A DNA stretch of 5,462 nucleotides from Caldisericota bacterium (GTDB lineage: Bacteria; CG03; B21-G15). Positions 1 to 3,312 of this stretch are shown piece after piece (within the stretch, counting starts at the first letter, position 1; each line of letters opens with the position of its first letter). A program made the position numbers and the translations under genes. Under the pieces are notes generated by a model. That model did no database searches and was not told the origin of the DNA. It saw only the letters and a program-made list of their open reading frames with translations. The stretch lies in assembly GCA_003650255.1 (NCBI GenBank), contig QMOP01000102.1:1-5462 (forward strand). The letters run 5' to 3'.

Positions 1-570
1 GTTATATTCAAAGAATTGAATCTTGATAAACTTCTTCTTAATTCAAAAGTTTTTAAAAAAATTGAAAAAATGAAACTTATTCCAGTTTTTCTCCCTCAAA
101 ATTTCATAGAAAGGAGTATGGATGTTTATCCACTTGAATATTTGAGATTCAAAGATAAGTATGAGTTGTTATATGGAGAGGAGATATTTAAAGATTTGAA
201 TGTTCCACTTGAAAATTTAAGGGTTGAAAGTGAACAGAAGTTAAAAGGAGTATTTATAAGACTTACTCAGGTGATTCTTGAAGAAGGAAAAAGTTTAAGA
301 AAAGTTTTAAAGATATGTTTTCTTGCTCTTGATGATTTACTTTTAGGAATTGAAGGAGTTTTAAGGATAAAGGGAGTTTCTATTTTTGATGATGAATTTA
401 GATGCATTGAAAAATTGGAAGAGATAACAGGTTTTGAACTTGATTCTTTTAAAGAAGTATTAAAGATTAGAAGTGGTATGAGAAGAAAAAGGGAATTGAA
501 GAGTTTAATTTATGATTTTTATGAGGATGTTGAGAAACTTGCTGAATTTGTTGACAGAATGGAAGTTTAA
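1..570 (+). CDS. Nucleotidyltransferase-like protein, C-terminal part (5' end outside window)
   Basis: The frame is open from base 1 with no preceding stop, so the gene most likely begins upstream. A TTG at 16 is a possible but unattractive start with no ribosome binding site. About 189 residues are visible. Residues 28-65 (PVFLPQNFIERSMDVYPLEY, then a KDKYELLYGEE stretch) and 66-85 (LxVxxENLRVESEQKLKG) resemble the C-terminal half of a family of nucleotidyltransferase-like proteins in which an 'SLDVFPIEFLDI...VLYGED...LRLQCEREL' pattern follows the catalytic GS...D domain. That resemblance is from memory; the catalytic part itself is not in view. The rest is helical and rich in Leu, Lys and Glu, with no signal peptide. 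Such proteins can occur near LemA and TPM genes, which fits this context. The stop is 3 bp before repeat R1. Function is unproven. Confidence 0.6.
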   Translation, partial: VIFKELNLDKLLLNSKVFKKIEKMKLIPVFLPQNFIERSMDVYPLEYLRFKDKYELLYGEEIFKDLNVPLENLRVESEQKLKGVFIRLTQVILEEGKSLRKVLKICFLALDDLLLGIEGVLRIKGVSIFDDEFRCIEKLEEITGFELDSFKEVLKIRSGMRRKRELKSLIYDFYEDVEKLAEFVDRMEV

Positions 571-573
571 AAT

Positions 574-690
574 AAGGAAAAGCGGTTTTCCCCTCAGGGG
601 ACGCTCACGTATGTGGCTCGCTCTCATCGCTTGTGTAGAATGCACCATGTCCTCGCTCGCAAAGCCCCTTCGGGAAAAACCGCCTTCCTT
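574..690 (+). repeat. Structured GC-rich repeat, copy R1
   Basis: The element has a conserved core at 599-666, shared with R2 (3207-3274, opposite strand) over 68 ungapped positions with 60 identities. The core is about 57% GC in otherwise AT-rich DNA. It is closed by an outer stem pairing 574-593 with 672-690: three blocks of 6, 8 and 3 bp, separated by an A580-A581/C684 internal loop and a C590/A675 mismatch. An inner stem pairs AGGGG (596-600) with CCCCT (665-669). Inside the core, TCAC (605-608) can pair with GTGG (613-616), and 623-626 with 632-635 around a TCGCT loop. It begins 3 bp after the upstream stop codon and overlaps the proposed start of the TPM gene. I do not recognise a named repeat family. 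An intrinsic terminator is less likely for this copy because no T-run follows it. Confidence 0.9.
596..613 (+). promoter_or_regulatory. Shine-Dalgarno-like AGGGGA and ATG inside repeat R1
   Basis: AGGGGA (596-601) lies 9 nt before ATG 611-613, which is in frame with the TPM domain. It is the only ribosome-binding-like sequence near an in-frame ATG ahead of the hydrophobic segment. AGGGG is also the left arm of the repeat's inner stem (paired with 665-669), and the first two bases of the ATG sit in the GTAT loop of a small hairpin, so folding could mask initiation. This is inference only. Confidence 0.35.
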
Positions 691-1408
691 TATACCTTAC
701 ACCTTACACTCCTGCTTACTCCTATCTACTCTCTGCTTTCTGTTTACTTTCTTTGCCTTCAAATTTCCAGAACCTGTTGGATATGTGAATGATTTTGCAA
801 ATATTATATCTCCAGATGTTGAAAGAATTATCACAAGTTATGCTTTTGAACTTGATAAGAAGACAGGAGCACAACTTGCAGTTGTAACTATTAAATCCCT
901 TGAGGGACTCAGTATTGAGGATTATGCTTGGAGGTTATTTGAAGAATGGGGAATAGGGAAAAAAGGAGAGGACTTAGGAGTTCTTCTCCTTGTTGATCTT
1001 AAGGAAAGAAGGGTTAGAATTGAGGTTGGTTATGGTTTTGAAGGAAAAATACCTGATGCAGTTGCAGGAGATATAATAAGGGAATACATTGTTCCATATT
1101 TTAAGAAAGGAGATTATTCAAGAGGAATACTACTTGCTTCTGGTAAACTCTTGCAACTTATGGCAGAAGAACTTGGAGTTACTCTTTCTGGTAGTATCCC
1201 GGTTAAAGAGGAGAGACGAGGAAGTCCAATTGGAACTCTCATTTATATTTTGCTATTATTTCTATTCTTTGGTGGAAGATTTTTTATCTTTCCTATTTTC
1301 TTTGGAGGGTTTGGTGGGTACTGGGGAAGGGGTGGTGGTGGATTTGGTGGGTTTGGTGGATTTGGTGGAGGGCTTTCAGGAGGAGGTGGAGCAAGTGGGA
1401 GCTGGTGA
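611..1408 (+). CDS. TPM-domain (YgcG/Psb32-type) membrane protein
   Basis: From ATG 611 the product is 265 residues. A positively charged N-terminal stretch leads to a hydrophobic segment at about residues 35-50, then the family hallmark FPEPVGYVNDFANIIS (52-67). The TPM domain (Pfam TPM_phosphatase) spans roughly 57-190 and includes KKTGAQLAVVTI, WGIGKKGEDLGVLLLV and VGYGFEGKIPDA. A second membrane segment (207-231) precedes a Gly/Phe tail ending GGGGASGSW, typical of YgcG-like members. TPM proteins are envelope-anchored; a plant relative acts in photosystem II repair and has phosphatase activity, but the bacterial role is unclear. The start is uncertain. After the repeat there is no in-frame ATG, GTG or TTG before the hydrophobic segment; ATG 611 has a weak ribosome site, ATG 647 (253 residues) has none, and ATG 512 lies inside the upstream gene. 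The N-terminus therefore appears to be repeat-derived. No classical signal peptidase site is clear, so it may stay membrane-anchored. Confidence 0.92.
   Translation: MWLALIACVECTMSSLAKPLREKPPSFIPYTLHSCLLLSTLCFLFTFFAFKFPEPVGYVNDFANIISPDVERIITSYAFELDKKTGAQLAVVTIKSLEGLSIEDYAWRLFEEWGIGKKGEDLGVLLLVDLKERRVRIEVGYGFEGKIPDAVAGDIIREYIVPYFKKGDYSRGILLASGKLLQLMAEELGVTLSGSIPVKEERRGSPIGTLIYILLLFLFFGGRFFIFPIFFGGFGGYWGRGGGGFGGFGGFGGGLSGGGGASGSW
694..766 (+). repeat. Pyrimidine-rich low-complexity tract with ACCTTAC tandem repeat
   Basis: ACCTTAC occurs twice in tandem (694-707) and is followed by a strongly C/T-rich stretch of short TACTC- and CTCTG-like words. It lies directly 3' of repeat R1 and has no ATG, GTG or TTG in the TPM frame. 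In that frame it encodes the Leu/Phe/Ser-rich hydrophobic segment of the TPM protein. The normal purine-rich codon pattern of the neighbouring genes resumes at about 770. Confidence 0.55.
1337..1372 (+). repeat. 9-bp tandem repeat encoding Gly-Gly-Phe units
   Basis: Four near-identical 9-bp units (GGTGGATTT, GGTGGGTTT, GGTGGATTT, GGTGGAGGG) encode the Gly-Gly-Phe part of the TPM protein tail. Glycine-rich tails are normal in this family. The repeat could vary in number by slippage. Confidence 0.8.
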
Positions 1409-1413
1409 TTATA

Positions 1414-1442
1414 TTGATTTGTATTATACTTTTTTGTATAAT
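1414..1442 (+). promoter_or_regulatory. Sigma70-type promoter for the ATPase gene
   Basis: TTGATT (1414-1419) and a perfect TATAAT (1437-1442) are separated by exactly 17 bp. Transcription would start near 1449, about 20 bp before the ATPase start codon. The gap between the TPM stop and the ATPase is only 57-60 bp, so the promoter indicates transcription independent of tpm. TATAAT arises easily in AT-rich DNA, so spacing and position carry most of the weight. Confidence 0.5.
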
Positions 1443-1457
1443 GCTAAAAAGTATAAT
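1423..1457. promoter_or_regulatory. Perfect 12-bp palindrome (possible operator)
   Basis: ATTATACTTTTT (1423-1434) and AAAAAGTATAAT (1446-1457) are exact reverse complements around an 11-nt centre. The palindrome straddles the TATAAT box. GTATAAT occurs three times in one direction (1436-1442, 1451-1457, 1461-1467) and once inverted (1423-1429). Such a layout fits an operator for a dimeric regulator, possibly autoregulation by the winged-helix ATPase. A hairpin near the tpm 3' end is an alternative; it is AT-rich and would be weak. Confidence 0.5.
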
Positions 1458-1468
1458 GGAGTATAATG

Positions 1469-2596
1469 ATGAGGAACCCTTTTATTTATGGTGAAGCAGT
1501 AACTGGAAGAGATTTTTGTGATAGGAAAAGAGAGATAGAGAAACTACTTAATGATTTATTAGATAGTCAGAAAGTTTTTTTAATATCTTCAAGACGTATG
1601 GGAAAGACCTCACTTATAAAGGTGGTTTTGAAGAAATTGAATGAAAAGGGATTTATTACAATATTTCTTGATATAGAGGGAATTACAACCTATAAAAAAT
1701 TTTTAAATCTTTATTTTAACACTCTAATTGAGAAATTTACCGGGATGAAGAAAGTTTATGAATTTATAAAAAAGTTATTGCCAGGTATAAAGGTTGAACT
1801 AAAAATTGATGAATACGGAAAACCCAAGTTATCACTTGATTATTCTCCCAGAGAAATTGAAAATGAGGAGATAGATAGAAAAATATTTTCTTTACCTGAA
1901 AAGTTATCCTTGAAAAAGCCAGTAGTAATTGCTTTTGATGAATTTCAGGAAATTTTAAAACTTAATGGAGGGAGAATTGAGGCGACGCTATGTTCTTCAA
2001 TACAGCATCAAAGAAGAGTTGGTTATATTTTTGCTGGTTCTAAAAGGAGTCTGCTGTCCCATATGGTAAACTCTTTAGATAGTCCATTTTATAGAATTGG
2101 TCCTGTAATGTATTTAGATAAAATACCTGAAAGGGAATTCGCAAAGTTTATTTATGATAAGTTTAAGAAAACAGGGATAAAAATTAAATATGAGACAGTA
2201 CTGAAAATTATACAGGTAGCAGACGAAATTCCATATTATGTTCAGATGTTTTCACATGAACTATGGGATTTAGCAGTTTCAACAAGAAAGAGAATTTTAG
2301 AAAAAGATGTTGAAGCTGTTTTCACTCAATTGATAACACAGTATGACGAAAATTTTAGAGAGGTATGGAGTAGATTGATTTCCTCAAAGAGACAGATTTT
2401 AAATGTAATAGCTCGTAGAGGAGGGAAAAATTTAATGTCAAAAGATACAATCCAGATGTATGAGTTACCATATCCAGCAAGTATTCAGAAAACACTTGAG
2501 TCACTTATAAAAGATGGGTATATAGATAAAGTAAAAGATGAATATTTCATTGTGGATATTTTGTTTAGAGAATGGATTAGAAGGTGTACAATATGA
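1469..2596 (+). CDS. P-loop ATPase, archaeal-ATPase/STAND type, with C-terminal winged helix
   Basis: The product is 375 residues from ATG 1469; an adjacent in-frame ATG at 1466 would add one Met. GGAG at 1458-1461 is 7 nt from 1469 but only 4 nt from 1466, so 1469 is preferred. Numbered from 1466, an N-terminal GRDFCDRKREIEKL (14-27) leads into Walker A ISSRRMGKTSL (40-50). Its first Gly position is Ser41, a change I recall as common in this family. Walker B is VVIAFDEFQEI (153-163), a YIFAGS strand follows (187-192), and a winged-helix-like region covers about 307-371. This matches Pfam ATPase_2 (archaeal ATPase) proteins: stand-alone ATP-binding proteins of unknown partner, often patchily distributed. 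It is cytoplasmic, with no membrane segment. It separates tpm from lemA, genes usually adjacent, and lemA starts 9 bp after its stop. It looks intact. Specific function is not known. Confidence 0.9.
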   Translation: MRNPFIYGEAVTGRDFCDRKREIEKLLNDLLDSQKVFLISSRRMGKTSLIKVVLKKLNEKGFITIFLDIEGITTYKKFLNLYFNTLIEKFTGMKKVYEFIKKLLPGIKVELKIDEYGKPKLSLDYSPREIENEEIDRKIFSLPEKLSLKKPVVIAFDEFQEILKLNGGRIEATLCSSIQHQRRVGYIFAGSKRSLLSHMVNSLDSPFYRIGPVMYLDKIPEREFAKFIYDKFKKTGIKIKYETVLKIIQVADEIPYYVQMFSHELWDLAVSTRKRILEKDVEAVFTQLITQYDENFREVWSRLISSKRQILNVIARRGGKNLMSKDTIQMYELPYPASIQKTLESLIKDGYIDKVKDEYFIVDILFREWIRRCTI

Positions 2597-2601
2597 GGAG
2601 G
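2596..2601 (+). promoter_or_regulatory. Ribosome binding site of lemA
   Basis: A consensus AGGAGG begins on the last base of the ATPase stop codon (TGA 2594-2596), 4 nt before the lemA ATG. It fixes the lemA start and makes translational coupling to the ATPase likely. Confidence 0.85.
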
Positions 2602-2605
2602 TAGT

Positions 2606-3187
2606 ATGAGAAAAGGGATTATTATTTTAGTGGCAGTTTTGCTTTTCATTCTCGTTATTGGTTCATGGTTTATTCATGGACTTAACAAAGTTGTTCGTCT
2701 TGATGAAAAGGTAAATGAAGAGTGGGCTCAGATTGAAACACAACTTAAAAGAAGAAATGATTTAATTCCAAATCTTGTTCAAACTGTTAAGGGCTATGCT
2801 AAACATGAAAAAGAGATTTTTATTAAAGTTGCTGATGCAAGGGCAAAATTAACAGGACTTATTTCTCAGGGTGGTTCAATTGAAGCAAAGATTGAAGCAG
2901 CAAAGGAACTTCAGGGTGCACTTGCACGTCTTCTTGCAATTGTTGAGAGATATCCTGATTTAAAAGCAAATCAAAATTTTTTAAGATTACAGGATGAATT
3001 AGCAGGAACTGAGAATAGAATTGCAGTTGCAAGAACAAGATATAATAGAGCAGTTAAGGAGTTCAATACTTACATAAGAGAAGTTTTTGGAAGTTTTTTT
3101 GCAAAATTAAGGGGACTTAATAGACCCAGACCATATTTTAGAATTGAGGAAGAAAGTGAAAAGAAAGTTCCAGAAGTGAAATTTTAA
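2606..3187 (+). CDS. lemA: LemA family membrane protein
   Basis: The product is 193 residues, a normal length for the family. A single N-terminal membrane segment (about 4-24) is followed by the LemA signature: LNKVVRLDEKVNEEWAQIE (26-44), LKRRNDLIPNLVQTVKGYAK (47-66), and the C-terminal block RLQDELAGTENRIAVART (127-144) ending in YNRAVKEFNTYIR. The soluble part should be a long helical bundle outside the inner membrane. PYF (176-178) near the end matches the usual LemA terminus and is followed by a charged 15-residue tail. LemA proteins are widespread, commonly beside TPM-domain genes, and their mechanism is unknown. The start is set by AGGAGG 4 nt upstream. The gene is 9 bp from the ATPase and probably co-transcribed from the promoter near 1414. 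Its stop codon is incorporated in the terminal stem of repeat R2. Confidence 0.96.
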   Translation: MRKGIIILVAVLLFILVIGSWFIHGLNKVVRLDEKVNEEWAQIETQLKRRNDLIPNLVQTVKGYAKHEKEIFIKVADARAKLTGLISQGGSIEAKIEAAKELQGALARLLAIVERYPDLKANQNFLRLQDELAGTENRIAVARTRYNRAVKEFNTYIREVFGSFFAKLRGLNRPRPYFRIEEESEKKVPEVKF

Positions 3188-3295
3188 AATGTACTGCCCT
3201 GAGAAAGGCTTTGCGAGCGAGGACTTGTTGCATTCTACCGCAGCGAGCAGAGCGAGCCACACACGTGAGCGTCCTTTTGAAGGGCAGTGCTTTTT
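3186..3295 (-). repeat. Structured GC-rich repeat, copy R2 (inverted relative to R1)
   Basis: The reverse complement of 3207-3274 aligns without gaps to R1 599-666, with 8 differences in 68. The outer stem pairs 3191-3200 with 3281-3290 (10 bp including one G-T). After a T3190/T3291 mismatch, A3186-A3189 pairs with T3292-T3295. The inner stem is AAAGG (3204-3208) with CCTTT (3273-3277), where R1 has AGGGG/CCCCT. The core hairpin reads GC/GC where R1 has CA/TG. The outer stem sequence is unrelated to that of R1. The copy fills almost all of the lemA-metE gap. Read from its own strand it contains AAAGGA followed by GTG (3262-3260) and a short frame matching the peptide encoded in R1, but this runs antisense into lemA and is not called as a gene. 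Confidence 0.9.
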
Positions 3296-3297
3296 AT
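3191..3297 (+). terminator. Possible intrinsic terminator formed by the R2 outer stem
   Basis: The GC-rich right arm AGGGCAGTGC (3281-3290) pairs with 3191-3200 and is followed directly by TTTTT (3291-3295), the order expected of a Rho-independent terminator after lemA. The 80-nt insert between the arms is far longer than a normal terminator loop, though it can itself fold. If it works, metE needs its own promoter, and none is evident between the stem and the metE ribosome site. Confidence 0.35.
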
Positions 3298-3300
3298 AAG

Positions 3301-3307
3301 AAGGAGG
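3301..3307 (+). promoter_or_regulatory. Ribosome binding site of metE
   Basis: AAGGAGG lies 5 nt before ATG 3313 and fixes the metE start. It lies outside R2's outer stem, so the repeat need not block translation. Confidence 0.85.
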
Positions 3308-3312
3308 AAGAA

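Noticed and set aside
512..610. Upstream extension of the TPM gene to ATG 512
   Set aside because: This would overlap the preceding gene by 59 bp in another frame, has no ribosome site, and adds residues that only mirror that gene.
574..690. Integron attC site
   Set aside because: attC sites have conserved ends and variable centres. Here the centre is conserved and the ends vary, and there are no RYYYAAC/GTTRRRY ends or integrase.
1089..1466. Open frame overlapping the TPM 3' half
   Set aside because: It is an out-of-frame reading of the TPM gene and its Gly-rich tail. The TPM frame has clear family motifs; this one has none.
1466..2596. Transposase or defence nuclease in the ATPase gene
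   Set aside because: Only P-loop and winged-helix features are visible. No nuclease, DDE or protease motif was found and no terminal repeats flank it closely.
574..3295. CRISPR array
   Set aside because: There are only two copies, inverted, 2.5 kb apart, with genes between and no spacer-like regularity.
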